From positions 1 to 37,140 of the forward strand of contig CANHIS010000029.1 in assembly GCA_947460255.1 (NCBI GenBank): a DNA stretch of 37,140 bases, in the 5' to 3' direction. Made by a program: the position numbers and the translations under genes. The notes under the pieces were generated by a model, which saw only the letters and a program-made list of their open reading frames with translations, was not told the origin of the DNA and made no database searches. Below, one piece after another: positions 1 through 7,446 of this stretch; within the stretch, counting starts at the first letter, position 1, and each line of letters starts with the position of its first letter. The DNA is from Bacteroidota bacterium (lineage in GTDB: Bacteria > Bacteroidota > Bacteroidia > M30B66).

Positions 1-2
1 CT

Positions 3-881
3 TTTACAGCCAAAGAGAAAGAGCTTAACATCCGTGTTGATGAGCTAACCCGACAAACCAAGTCGCTTTCAACCGATACTTCAAGCATGGGGACATCCTT
101 CAGAAGGTTAAATGTTGCATACGAGCGACTTACAGCCACGTATGATCAATTGCTTGAAAACAACAACAAGCTCATGGAAGGCAAAGATGCCGACAATAAA
201 AAACTCATGGGGCAATACCAGCTCACGCAAGAAGAACTTCAGAAAAAGGAAGACCGATTGAGAATTCTTGAAGCAGACCTCGATAAGCGATCTTCGGATA
301 TTCAGCGTCTTGATATGGAAATGAAAGCTGCCGAAGAAGCGCTCAAAATCAAAGAAGACCGTGTAAATGAACTAGAGAATGTTTTGGCCGCTAAGGATTC
401 TGCTATGAAGGATCTTCGTAACAAAGTATCGGACGCTCTACTTGGATTTCAAGACAATGGTTTATCGGTTAGTATGAAAAACGGAAAAGTGTATGTTTCG
501 CTTGAAGAACGTTTGTTATTTGAATCAGGTAGCACAGTTGTGGATGCCAAAGGTGTTGATGCATTGAAAAAATTAGCAAAAGTGCTTGAAAAGGAAGTCG
601 ATATTTCTGTGTTGATTGAAGGCCACACCGATAACGTGCCGATTAAGAGTCCAACCATTAAAGACAACTGGGATTTAAGCGTGCTTCGTGCAACTTCTAT
701 TTTGCGCATTATAGCATCCAATTCGAAGGTCGATCCGAAGCGATTAACTGCTGCGGGCCGTGGCGAATTCATGCCAATCGAAAAGGCCAACACGCCTGAA
801 GCTCGCAAGAAAAATCGTCGTACCGAAATTATCCTAACACCTAACCTCGACGAACTTTTCCAATTGATTAATTCAAACTAA
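3..881 (+). CDS. OmpA-family peptidoglycan-binding protein with coiled coil (5' end missing)
   Basis: The reading frame is open from the window edge, so the start lies upstream; 292 residues are visible. About the first 150 visible residues are rich in Lys, Glu, Asp, Gln and Leu in heptad-like order and should form a long coiled coil. The last 125 or so are an OmpA C-terminal domain, with the peptidoglycan-contact motif IEGHTDNVPI, then RLTAAGRGE and the closing KNRRTEI. The family sits in the periplasm or outer membrane and binds peptidoglycan non-covalently. Coiled coil plus OmpA domain is common in Bacteroidota, but the exact role cannot be read here. The gene converges on the FtsX-type permease, with 36 bases between the stop codons. 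A membrane anchor or signal peptide would be in the missing part. Confidence 0.85.
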   Translation, partial: FTAKEKELNIRVDELTRQTKSLSTDTSSMGTSFRRLNVAYERLTATYDQLLENNNKLMEGKDADNKKLMGQYQLTQEELQKKEDRLRILEADLDKRSSDIQRLDMEMKAAEEALKIKEDRVNELENVLAAKDSAMKDLRNKVSDALLGFQDNGLSVSMKNGKVYVSLEERLLFESGSTVVDAKGVDALKKLAKVLEKEVDISVLIEGHTDNVPIKSPTIKDNWDLSVLRATSILRIIASNSKVDPKRLTAAGRGEFMPIEKANTPEARKKNRRTEIILTPNLDELFQLINSN

Positions 882-892
882 GTAGTCATTTA

Positions 893-912
893 CCAGTTTA
901 TTGAGCAACTGG
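893..912. terminator. possible hairpin between convergent genes
   Basis: CCAGTT (893-898) can pair with AACTGG (907-912) around an 8-base loop, in the 36-base gap between two convergent stop codons. There is no real T-tract on either strand, so this is at best a weak bidirectional terminator. Confidence 0.25.
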
Positions 913-917
913 GTTGA

Positions 918-2135
918 TTAATCGTTGCCAAAATTCAACTTGTATCTTTTGAGGATGCTGTTTGCTGGAAACCATGCGGCAATTGCACCAATCAGCAATA
1001 CTGTAAATGAAATCAGCACAAGATCTATGCCTTTCAAAACCACTGGATAGGCATCGAATTCACTGATCATTACTAACGAATATTTGTCTTGAAGCAACAC
1101 AATCAGTATGCCTACAACTGTGCCGAGCGCCAAGCCAATCAAGGTAATCAATAAGCCTTCGGTAAAGAAAATCTTGCGCAGCATGCTCTGATCGGCGCCC
1201 AAACTTTCTAAGGTCCTAATATCTTTCGATTTGTCAACAATCAACATCGTTAACGAACCGGTGATGTTGAAAACTGCGATAATCAAGATAAAGGTGAGAA
1301 TCAAATAAACTGCCCACTTTTCTGCATTGATGATCTTGTAAAGTAGTTCATGCTGCTCAAAACGGTCTTTCACCACGAAATTGTTTCCCGTGAGTGCCGA
1401 GATTTCTTGCAAGACTTTCTTTTGATTGGCGTTTTTCTTGAATTGAATCTCTAAACTGCTCAGCTTTCCCGAGCGATCAAAGAGTTGCGAAGCAAACTTA
1501 AATGGCACAATCACATAGCGCACATCAACCTCGGGCTGAATTTGAAATACTCCTGTTGGCCGAAGTGTTCCAGCGCTAAAGGCTTCAGCCGGATTTAACG
1601 TGTAAGTCGCACCAGGTCGTGGCACATACACTTCCAAGGAATTAGCCATGCTACTGAGGTTCAAACTCAGCGAATAAGCCACACCGCTTCCCAAAATAGC
1701 GTTCGAAGATGAATCGTTGCCAAGACTAAACACACCGTCAACCATCATGCTGTCTATGCCACTCATCTTTTCGAATGACTTCCCAACACCTTTCACAGTA
1801 CAGATAAATCTTGCATCACCGTAGGTTAGAAGTCCGTTCTCTTCAATCACCGGCATTACATATTGTACACCTTCGATTTGCTGAAGCTTTTCAATATTCA
1901 CCAATTGATTGGAGAAAAATTTCTCACTACGATGTTCGATTTTTACGTCTGGATCGAAGGCGTCATAGAGGCTGATTACCCAGTTTTCTAAGCCATTAAA
2001 GGCAGACAGCAAAATAACCAATGCCGCAGTGCCAACGGTTACTCCGAGCACCGAAATGCCCGAAATAATGTTGATTACGTGGGTGCTCTTCTTCGAAAAG
2101 AGATACCGAAATGCTATGAAAAGCGGAAACTTCAA
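918..2135 (-). CDS. FtsX/LolCE-type ABC transporter permease, TTG start
   Basis: 405 residues with the architecture of lipoprotein-release or MacB-like permeases. One N-terminal transmembrane segment follows the motif RYLFSKKSTHVINIISGIS (about residues 10-55). A large periplasmic domain follows (about 60-265), then three C-terminal transmembrane segments of the FtsX domain (about 270-400). Such permeases work with a separate ATPase, often moving lipoproteins; no ATPase gene is adjacent. The start codon is TTG. The codons before it are GCT, ACG and then the in-frame rbfA stop TAA (2142-2144), and the next ATG would delete the first membrane segment, so TTG is the only reasonable common start. 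The gene follows rbfA by 6 bases and should be co-transcribed with it. The substrate is unknown. Confidence 0.88.
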   Translation of the reverse strand: MKFPLFIAFRYLFSKKSTHVINIISGISVLGVTVGTAALVILLSAFNGLENWVISLYDAFDPDVKIEHRSEKFFSNQLVNIEKLQQIEGVQYVMPVIEENGLLTYGDARFICTVKGVGKSFEKMSGIDSMMVDGVFSLGNDSSSNAILGSGVAYSLSLNLSSMANSLEVYVPRPGATYTLNPAEAFSAGTLRPTGVFQIQPEVDVRYVIVPFKFASQLFDRSGKLSSLEIQFKKNANQKKVLQEISALTGNNFVVKDRFEQHELLYKIINAEKWAVYLILTFILIIAVFNITGSLTMLIVDKSKDIRTLESLGADQSMLRKIFFTEGLLITLIGLALGTVVGILIVLLQDKYSLVMISEFDAYPVVLKGIDLVLISFTVLLIGAIAAWFPANSILKRYKLNFGND

Positions 2136-2141
2136 AGCCGT

Positions 2142-2480
2142 TTACTTACTGAGCAAGCGGTCGATGTTCTCGAAATAATCGATCGAGTCGTCTACGAAGA
2201 AATCGAGGTCTGGCACAATTCTCAATTGATTTCTCACAAGCTCTCCGAGTTTTTTACGGATCTCTTTTTTCATTCCTTTGATGATTTCCATCAGCTCGTC
2301 GGGCTTTTCTGCCTTAAATAAACTGAGGTAAACACGGCAGTAACTCAAGTCGGGACTTACCCGAACTGTTGTAACTGTAATGAGCGCAGATCCAAAGTGA
2401 TTGCGGCTTTCGCGTTGAAAATAAACGGCCAGCTCTTTCTGAACCAATCGGGAAACTTTCTTTTGTCTGGTCGATTCCAT
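2142..2480 (-). CDS. rbfA: 30S ribosome-binding factor A
   Basis: 112 residues, normal for RbfA, a KH-like protein that binds immature 30S subunits and helps 16S rRNA maturation, particularly in the cold. Family features visible are the N-terminal RQKKVSRLVQKELA helix, the VRVSPDLSYCRVYLS strand region, the helix KKEIRKKLGELVRNQLRIVPDL, and a C-terminal FFVDDSIDYFENIDRLL. The first ATG (2478-2480) gives a full-length protein. The gene diverges from the ABC exporter at 2529 and precedes the FtsX-type permease by 6 bases. A perfect TAnnTTTG promoter core lies only 4 bases upstream of the ATG. Confidence 0.95.
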   Translation of the reverse strand: MESTRQKKVSRLVQKELAVYFQRESRNHFGSALITVTTVRVSPDLSYCRVYLSLFKAEKPDELMEIIKGMKKEIRKKLGELVRNQLRIVPDLDFFVDDSIDYFENIDRLLSK

Positions 2481-2484
2481 GCTG

Positions 2485-2492
2485 CAAAGGTA
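2485..2492 (-). promoter_or_regulatory. -7 promoter core of rbfA (TACCTTTG)
   Basis: The minus strand reads TACCTTTG, a perfect match to the Bacteroidota -7 consensus TAnnTTTG, ending 4 bases before the rbfA ATG. I found no TTG at the expected -33 spacing. If active, the transcript would begin at or next to the start codon. Confidence 0.5.
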
Positions 2493-2514
2493 AAAAGCCG
2501 CGCGTTTAATTCAG

Positions 2515-2522
2515 TACATTTG
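2515..2522 (+). promoter_or_regulatory. -7 promoter core of the ABC exporter (TACATTTG)
   Basis: TACATTTG matches TAnnTTTG exactly and ends 6 bases before the ATG at 2529. It faces away from the rbfA core at 2485-2492, so both divergent promoters would fit in a 48-base intergenic gap. No clear -33 TTG is visible. Confidence 0.5.
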
Positions 2523-2528
2523 AGCCCT

Positions 2529-4349
2529 ATGCGCCTTCTTTCTGGTCCGTACAAATACATAACCCCTTATTGGAGATACGTTGGGCTCAATATTATCTTC
2601 AATTTACTGAGTATTTTCTTTGGACTTTTCACGATAACACTTGCAATTCCATTCTTGGGCTTGCTCTTTGGTACTGAAAAACCAGTTACCTCACTTCCCG
2701 AATTTAGCCTTAGTGCAGAATACATGCAAGCGGCTTTCAATTATTTCATTACTGGAGTAATTCAAGAATCGGGTAGAGAAGCAGCACTCATCAGAATGAG
2801 TTTACTAGTCTTGCTGATGTTTTTCTTGAAGAATCTCTGTCGGTACATGGCCATGTATTTTCTTGCTCCTGTGAGAAATGGAGTGATTATGGACATTCGC
2901 AATGCGCTCTTCAACAAAGTGCTCATTCTTCCTCTTGCATTTTACAGCAACGAACGCAAAGGCGACATCATGGCGAGAATGAACAACGATGTTCAAGAAA
3001 TTGAATGGTCGGTGATTGGGGCCATTGAGATGGTTTTTCGAGATCCTCCAACAGTGATCATTTATTTGATAACACTTTTCGTGATGAGCCCGAGCCTCAC
3101 AATGTTTTCGTTAATTCTTATCCCGCTTGCCGGCTTGTTGATCGGAAAAATTGGGAAAAGCCTGAAACGTTCGTCGGATGTTGGGATGAAGCAAACCGGC
3201 GATCTGCTTTCAATTATCGAGGAAACACTTGGAGGTTTGAGGATTATCAAAGCTTTTAGAGCCGAATCGCAGCTCAATGGCAGGTTTACAGGGATGAACA
3301 ACGACCTCCGCCGTGTAATGAACCGAATCTATCGCAAGAAAGATCTCGCATCACCGATGAGCGAATTGATGGGTTCAGCGGTGATTGTTTCTATCATGTG
3401 GTACGGTGGCTCGTCGGTTTTAAGTGGAAATTCAACCTTATCGCCGGAGGTTTTTATGACCTTCATTTTGGTATTCACCCAAATCCTTCCTCCGATCAAA
3501 GCCATCACTCAAGCCTACTATAATCTTCAGAAAGGTCGCGCATCGCTTGATCGGGTAAACCAAATTTTGGATGCCGAAAACACCATCCCTGAAAAGGAAA
3601 ATCCGAAATCGATCGGACAATTAATTTCTAAAGTTGCGTTTGAAAACGTTTCGTTCGATTACATCGGCTCGCCTGTAATTAGTGAAGTAAATTTTAGTTT
3701 GGAAAAAGGAAAGACCATCGCGTTGGTTGGGCCATCAGGTTCTGGAAAATCAACGTTGGCTGATTTGCTATCTAGATTCTATGATGTTAAAAGTGGAGCA
3801 ATCACGATCGATGGCAATGATTTACGCGATTTAAAACTTTCGGACCTGCGCGGTTTGATGGGCATCGTGAGCCAAGAAAGTATCCTTTTTAACGACACTG
3901 TATTTAACAACATCGCGCTAGGAAATCCAAATGCAACCATGGAAGCTGTAGTGGAATCTGCTCGTTTAGCCAATGCGCACGATTTTATCAGGACCTTAGA
4001 AAATGGTTACGATACGGTGATCGGCGACCGAGGTTCAAAACTTTCGGGTGGTCAAAGGCAGCGCCTTTCCATTGCCAGAGCGGTTTTGAAGAATCCAGAC
4101 ATCCTTATTCTCGACGAGGCTACTTCTGCTCTCGATACCGAAAGTGAACGTTTGGTGCAGGATGCTTTATCGGTGCTCATGAAGAACAGAACTTCCTTGG
4201 TAATAGCACATCGCTTGTCTACAATTCGGCATGCGGATGAAATTTTGGTGCTCGAAAATGGTAAAATCATCGAACGTGGTACACATGATTTATTGATTTC
4301 TCAAGGAGGAATGTACAAACGGTTATGTGATTTACAAGAGTTCCGTTAA
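2529..4349 (+). CDS. ABC exporter, fused permease/ATPase (MsbA-like)
   Basis: 606 residues. The N-terminal half has about six membrane segments of the type I exporter fold (about residues 15-320). The C-terminal half is a complete nucleotide-binding domain: Walker A GPSGSGKST from G401, signature LSGGQRQRLSIARA, Walker B ILILDEATSALD, and the switch histidine in IAHRLST. These half-transporters dimerise and flip lipids, lipid A precursors or drugs across the inner membrane; the substrate here is not known. The same frame is open further upstream, from 2397, but that would run into divergent rbfA. The ATG at 2529 gives the usual short N-terminus (MRLLSGPYKYITPYW) and follows a -7 box. The gene appears monocistronic, ahead of the tRNA gene. 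Confidence 0.93.
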   Translation: MRLLSGPYKYITPYWRYVGLNIIFNLLSIFFGLFTITLAIPFLGLLFGTEKPVTSLPEFSLSAEYMQAAFNYFITGVIQESGREAALIRMSLLVLLMFFLKNLCRYMAMYFLAPVRNGVIMDIRNALFNKVLILPLAFYSNERKGDIMARMNNDVQEIEWSVIGAIEMVFRDPPTVIIYLITLFVMSPSLTMFSLILIPLAGLLIGKIGKSLKRSSDVGMKQTGDLLSIIEETLGGLRIIKAFRAESQLNGRFTGMNNDLRRVMNRIYRKKDLASPMSELMGSAVIVSIMWYGGSSVLSGNSTLSPEVFMTFILVFTQILPPIKAITQAYYNLQKGRASLDRVNQILDAENTIPEKENPKSIGQLISKVAFENVSFDYIGSPVISEVNFSLEKGKTIALVGPSGSGKSTLADLLSRFYDVKSGAITIDGNDLRDLKLSDLRGLMGIVSQESILFNDTVFNNIALGNPNATMEAVVESARLANAHDFIRTLENGYDTVIGDRGSKLSGGQRQRLSIARAVLKNPDILILDEATSALDTESERLVQDALSVLMKNRTSLVIAHRLSTIRHADEILVLENGKIIERGTHDLLISQGGMYKRLCDLQEFR

Positions 4350-4407
4350 TTTATTGAGCTGAAAATCAGGCATTGAAAAAATATTTCAACTGTTTTTCGA
4401 TTTTCAA

Positions 4408-4438
4408 TTGCATCAACAAATAAAATGGTGTAAAATTG
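4408..4438 (+). promoter_or_regulatory. promoter of tRNA-Asn
   Basis: TTG at 4408-4410 is followed after 20 bases by TAAAATTG (4431-4438), close to the Bacteroidota pattern TTG-N19/20-TAnnTTTG with one mismatch. It ends 12 bases before the mature tRNA 5' end, which fits a tRNA promoter. The rest of the gap after the exporter (4350-4407) shows nothing else. Confidence 0.55.
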
Positions 4439-4450
4439 CAGCCTCAAAAT

Positions 4451-4524
4451 TCCTTGGTAGCTCAGCCGGTTAGAGCATCTGACTGTTAATCAGAGGGTCG
4501 TTGGTTCGAGCCCAACCCGAGGAG
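4451..4524 (+). tRNA. tRNA-Asn(GTT)
   Basis: A 74-base cloverleaf. Acceptor stem TCCTTGG pairs with CCGAGGA (one G-T pair). The D arm is GCTC...GAGC. The anticodon stem TCTGA/TCAGA encloses the loop CTGTTAA with anticodon GTT at 4485-4487. The T arm is GTTGG/CCAAC with loop TTCGAGC. The discriminator is G at 4524, and the following bases CAA mean the 3' CCA is not encoded and must be added afterwards. The gene has its own promoter and terminator. Confidence 0.97.
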
Positions 4525-4528
4525 CAAA

Positions 4529-4555
4529 AGCCACCCACGTTCGGGTGGCTTTTTT
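4529..4555 (+). terminator. rho-independent terminator after tRNA-Asn
   Basis: The stem AGCCACCC (4529-4536) / GGGTGGCT (4543-4550) with a 6-base loop is followed directly by T5 (4551-4555) and begins 5 bases after the tRNA. It is a strong intrinsic terminator. Between it and the E2 gene (4556-4721) I see only the promoter core listed next. Confidence 0.9.
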
Positions 4556-4687
4556 GTTTCTACAACCTTCGGATTTTTGATAAACTTCCATTCAGAGCTT
4601 GGTTGAACGTTACCATAATGTTGCAAGTCTCTCGATTCTAGTGGTTTATTTTATTCGAAACGATCGCCAAGGCTCCACGGAAAAGTC

Positions 4688-4695
4688 TAAATTTG
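4688..4695 (+). promoter_or_regulatory. -7 promoter core upstream of the E2 gene (TAAATTTG)
   Basis: TAAATTTG is a perfect TAnnTTTG match, 26 bases before the ATG at 4722. A TTG at the right -33 spacing is not evident. It would drive the E2-exonuclease-hydrolase cluster. Confidence 0.45.
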
Positions 4696-4721
4696 CGCCA
4701 AATTAAACTGTCACCTTTCCT

Positions 4722-6020
4722 ATGGCGCAATTTGAACTGGTTATGCCAAAAATGGGCGAAAGCGTCGCCGAAGCCACAATTATCAAATGGCTAAAAAAGC
4801 CTGGAGATAGCATCGAACTCGACGAACCTGTCCTTGAAATTGCAACCGATAAGGTTGACTCTGAAATCCCTTCCCCAGTTGCGGGAATCCTCGAGAAAAT
4901 TCTTTTCGATGAAGGGCAAACCATTTTGGTGAATGGTGTAATCGCTATCATCAATACTTCTGCAGAAGCTTCTTCTTCCGCTCCGGCCTCTGCTCCAGCT
5001 CCTGTTGCAGCTGCCAAAGTTCCAGAAGTTGTTGCAGCATCTGCTCCAGCATCTTCAGTTGTGGAATCTATCGGTTCTAAATCTGAAAGTGGTCGTTTCT
5101 ATTCTCCATTGGTGCGAAACATCGCCAAGGAAGAAAAGATCTCCATGCAAGAACTTGATTCTATCCCAGGAACTGGAAAAGAAGGCCGCGTTACCAAAGA
5201 CGACCTCATGAATTGGTTGTCGAACCGCAAGCCAGGTCAAACTGCTTCTTCTGCTCCAACAGCTGCACCTGCGAAAGCTGCTCCAGTAGCACCAGCAGTT
5301 TCGATGAATGCTGGAGATGAAATTATCGAAATGGATCGCATGCGTAAACTCATCGCCGACCACATGGTGATGTCGAAAGCAGTAAGTCCGCACGTAACTT
5401 CATTCGTTGAGGTGGACGTAACCAACATGGTGCTTTGGAGAGAACGAGTGAAGAAAGATTTTGAAAAACGCGAAGGTGAAAAAATCACGTTCACGCCGAT
5501 CATCATCGAAGCTGTTGCACGAGCGATCAAAGATCTTCCTATGATCAATGTTTCTGTGAGCGGCACAAGCATCATCAAACGTAAAAATATCAATATCGGA
5601 ATGGCAACAGCGCTTCCTTCAGGAAATCTGATTGTTCCGGTAATTAAGAATGCCGATACTTTATCGCTTGTGGGCATCACCAAATCTGTAAATGATTTAG
5701 CGACCCGAGCCCGAGCCAACAAACTTTCTCCAGATGACATCTCAGGTGGAACCTTTACAGTAACCAATGTTGGTTCATTTGGAAATGTGATGGGAACGCC
5801 AATCATTAATCAACCTCAAGTGGCTATCATGGCAGTTGGTGTGATTAAGAAAAAGCCAGCAGTTCTCGAAACTCCACAAGGTGACGTGATTGCCATTCGC
5901 CACATGATGTTCTGTTCACTTTCTTACGACCACCGTGTTGTAGACGGATCTTTAGGTGGAAGTTTCATCCGCAAAGTTGCCGATTACCTTGAAGCGTTCG
6001 ACATCAACCGTCCGTACTAA
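4722..6020 (+). CDS. dihydrolipoamide acyltransferase, E2 of a 2-oxo acid dehydrogenase
   Basis: 432 residues with the full E2 layout. The lipoyl domain spans 1-78, with the lipoylated lysine K44 in the motif TDKVDSEI. An Ala/Pro/Ser-rich linker follows, then the peripheral subunit-binding domain (about 127-166, YSPLVRNIAKEEKIS...GRVTKDDL), a second linker, and the catalytic acyltransferase domain from about 200 with the active-site motif DHRVVDG (H404, D408). It transfers acyl groups from lipoyl-lysine to CoA inside the complex. The N-terminus MAQFELVMPKMGESVAEATI resembles proteins annotated in Bacteroidota as branched-chain 2-oxo acid dehydrogenase E2, more than typical pyruvate or 2-oxoglutarate E2s; this is from memory, so no symbol is given. 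E1 and E3 genes are not nearby. The stop overlaps the next start by one base (TAATG). Confidence 0.95.
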   Translation: MAQFELVMPKMGESVAEATIIKWLKKPGDSIELDEPVLEIATDKVDSEIPSPVAGILEKILFDEGQTILVNGVIAIINTSAEASSSAPASAPAPVAAAKVPEVVAASAPASSVVESIGSKSESGRFYSPLVRNIAKEEKISMQELDSIPGTGKEGRVTKDDLMNWLSNRKPGQTASSAPTAAPAKAAPVAPAVSMNAGDEIIEMDRMRKLIADHMVMSKAVSPHVTSFVEVDVTNMVLWRERVKKDFEKREGEKITFTPIIIEAVARAIKDLPMINVSVSGTSIIKRKNINIGMATALPSGNLIVPVIKNADTLSLVGITKSVNDLATRARANKLSPDDISGGTFTVTNVGSFGNVMGTPIINQPQVAIMAVGVIKKKPAVLETPQGDVIAIRHMMFCSLSYDHRVVDGSLGGSFIRKVADYLEAFDINRPY

Positions 6021-6838
6021 TGAAACTTCAGCTCACCAAGCCGATCGTGTTTTTCGATCTTGAAGCTACAGGAACCAATGTAGCTGCCGACAGAATTGTG
6101 GAAATCTGCGTCCTGAAAGTGAATCCCGACGGAACGGAGGAAATCAAGACACGAAAAATCAATCCGACGATTCCGATTCCACCAGAAGTGACTAAAATTC
6201 ACGGAATTAGTGATGAGGATGTGAAAGATGAGCCAACCTTTAAGGCACTTGCTAAAGGTCTGATGGATTTTATTGGGGATGCTGATTTAGCAGGATACAA
6301 TTCCAATAAATTCGATGTTCCGATGCTGATCGAAGAATTCTATCGCGCTGGTATTGAGTTTCCAATGGAAGACCGCAGCTTGGTTGATATCCAGAACATC
6401 TTCCACCAAATGGAACAGCGCACATTGTCGGCGGCTGTGAAATTTTACTGCAACCGCGAGCACATCGGTGCACATGGTGCAGAAGCAGATGTACGCGGAA
6501 CATATGATGTTTTGTTGGCGCAATTGGAAAAATACCAAGGCATTGAATACACCGACAAAGAAGGTAAGAAGAGCATTCCTGTAGTGAATGACATGAAAAA
6601 GCTGTCGGAATTTTCGACCAACAAAGATTGGGTAGATTTTGCGGGGCGAATGGTTTACGACAAAGACGGAAAGGAACTTTTCAATTTTGGAAAGCACAAA
6701 GGCAAAAAAGTGGAGGATGTTTTTGCGCGCGAACCAAGTTATTACGATTGGATCATGAATGGTGATTTTGCACTTTCGACCAAACGTGCGATTGAAAAAA
6801 TTAAGCTCCGCGGACTAAAATCGAAATTCAACGGATGA
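6020..6838 (+). CDS. DEDDh 3'-5' exonuclease (DnaQ-like) with ExoX-like C-terminus
   Basis: 272 residues. The N-terminal exonuclease domain (about 8-170) carries all acidic residues of the DEDDh class: D13 and E15 in FFDLEATG, D99 in YNSNKFDVPML, and H152 and D157 in AHGAEAD. These bind two metal ions and hydrolyse DNA or RNA from the 3' end. The C-terminal part (about 215-265, FNFGKHKGKKVEDV...YYDWIMNGDF) matches the small domain found at the end of ExoX-like exonucleases. The size is too small for a polymerase and fits a stand-alone proofreading or repair nuclease. The start overlaps the E2 stop by 1 base, and the end overlaps the next gene by 4 bases, so translation is probably coupled; a functional link to metabolism is not evident. 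Confidence 0.9.
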   Translation: MKLQLTKPIVFFDLEATGTNVAADRIVEICVLKVNPDGTEEIKTRKINPTIPIPPEVTKIHGISDEDVKDEPTFKALAKGLMDFIGDADLAGYNSNKFDVPMLIEEFYRAGIEFPMEDRSLVDIQNIFHQMEQRTLSAAVKFYCNREHIGAHGAEADVRGTYDVLLAQLEKYQGIEYTDKEGKKSIPVVNDMKKLSEFSTNKDWVDFAGRMVYDKDGKELFNFGKHKGKKVEDVFAREPSYYDWIMNGDFALSTKRAIEKIKLRGLKSKFNG

Positions 6839-7446
6839 AAATTCTCTGCATCGGAAGAAACTACGCTGAACACGCAAAAGAATTAAATAACCCGCTTCCT
6901 AAAGAGCCGGTGTTCTTCATGAAGCCTGATACGGCTTTGTTGAAAGATGGAGCGGCATTTTATCATCCTGATTTTTCGTCGGACATCCACCACGAAATTG
7001 AAATTGTGCTGCGAGTTGGAAAAGCCGGCAAGCACATTTCACCTGAACATGCCCTGAAATATATTGATGGTATAACCGTAGGTGTTGATTTCACTGCAAG
7101 AGATCTTCAACAGCAGTGCAAGGAGAAAGGTCTTCCTTGGGAAAAAGCCAAAGCATTTGATGGTTCTGCTCCAATTGGAAAATTCATTCCATTCACTGAG
7201 GCGCACCAAAGCAGCGAGATCGTATTCAGTTTGTTGGTAAACGGAGAAATTCGCCAGCAAGGAAGCAGCAACGATATGATTTTCAATTTCCAATCTATCA
7301 TTACTTATTTGTCGCAGTTTGTTACACTTAAAACTGGAGATTTGATTTATACAGGAACGCCTTCAGGTGTTTCGGCTGTTAAGATTGGTGACCATTTGAT
7401 TGGCTCACTTAATGGAGAAGAATTGCTGAATTTCGAAGTGAAATAA
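6835..7446 (+). CDS. fumarylacetoacetate hydrolase-family protein
   Basis: 203 residues, the short single-domain form of the FAH family. Metal ligands are visible as E54 and E56 in IHHEIEIVLR and D85 in GVDFTARD, followed by the conserved WEKAKAFDGSAPIG and GDLIYTGTPSGV motifs. Members cleave or decarboxylate acylpyruvates, oxaloacetate or aromatic-degradation products in the cytoplasm; the substrate cannot be inferred. The start overlaps the exonuclease stop (ATGA). The stop codon abuts the stop of the convergent GT87 gene, with no terminator I can recognise between them. Confidence 0.92.
   Translation: MKILCIGRNYAEHAKELNNPLPKEPVFFMKPDTALLKDGAAFYHPDFSSDIHHEIEIVLRVGKAGKHISPEHALKYIDGITVGVDFTARDLQQQCKEKGLPWEKAKAFDGSAPIGKFIPFTEAHQSSEIVFSLLVNGEIRQQGSSNDMIFNFQSIITYLSQFVTLKTGDLIYTGTPSGVSAVKIGDHLIGSLNGEELLNFEVK

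Noticed and set aside
2397-2528. A longer N-terminus for the ABC exporter
   Set aside because: It would overlap most of the start of divergent rbfA and add residues unlike any exporter. The ATG at 2529 fits the family and follows a promoter core.
5237-5806. A 189-codon open frame on the minus strand inside the E2 gene
   Set aside because: It is a shadow of the strongly conserved E2 catalytic domain, with no family features of its own and no start context; other antisense frames in the window were rejected for the same reason.
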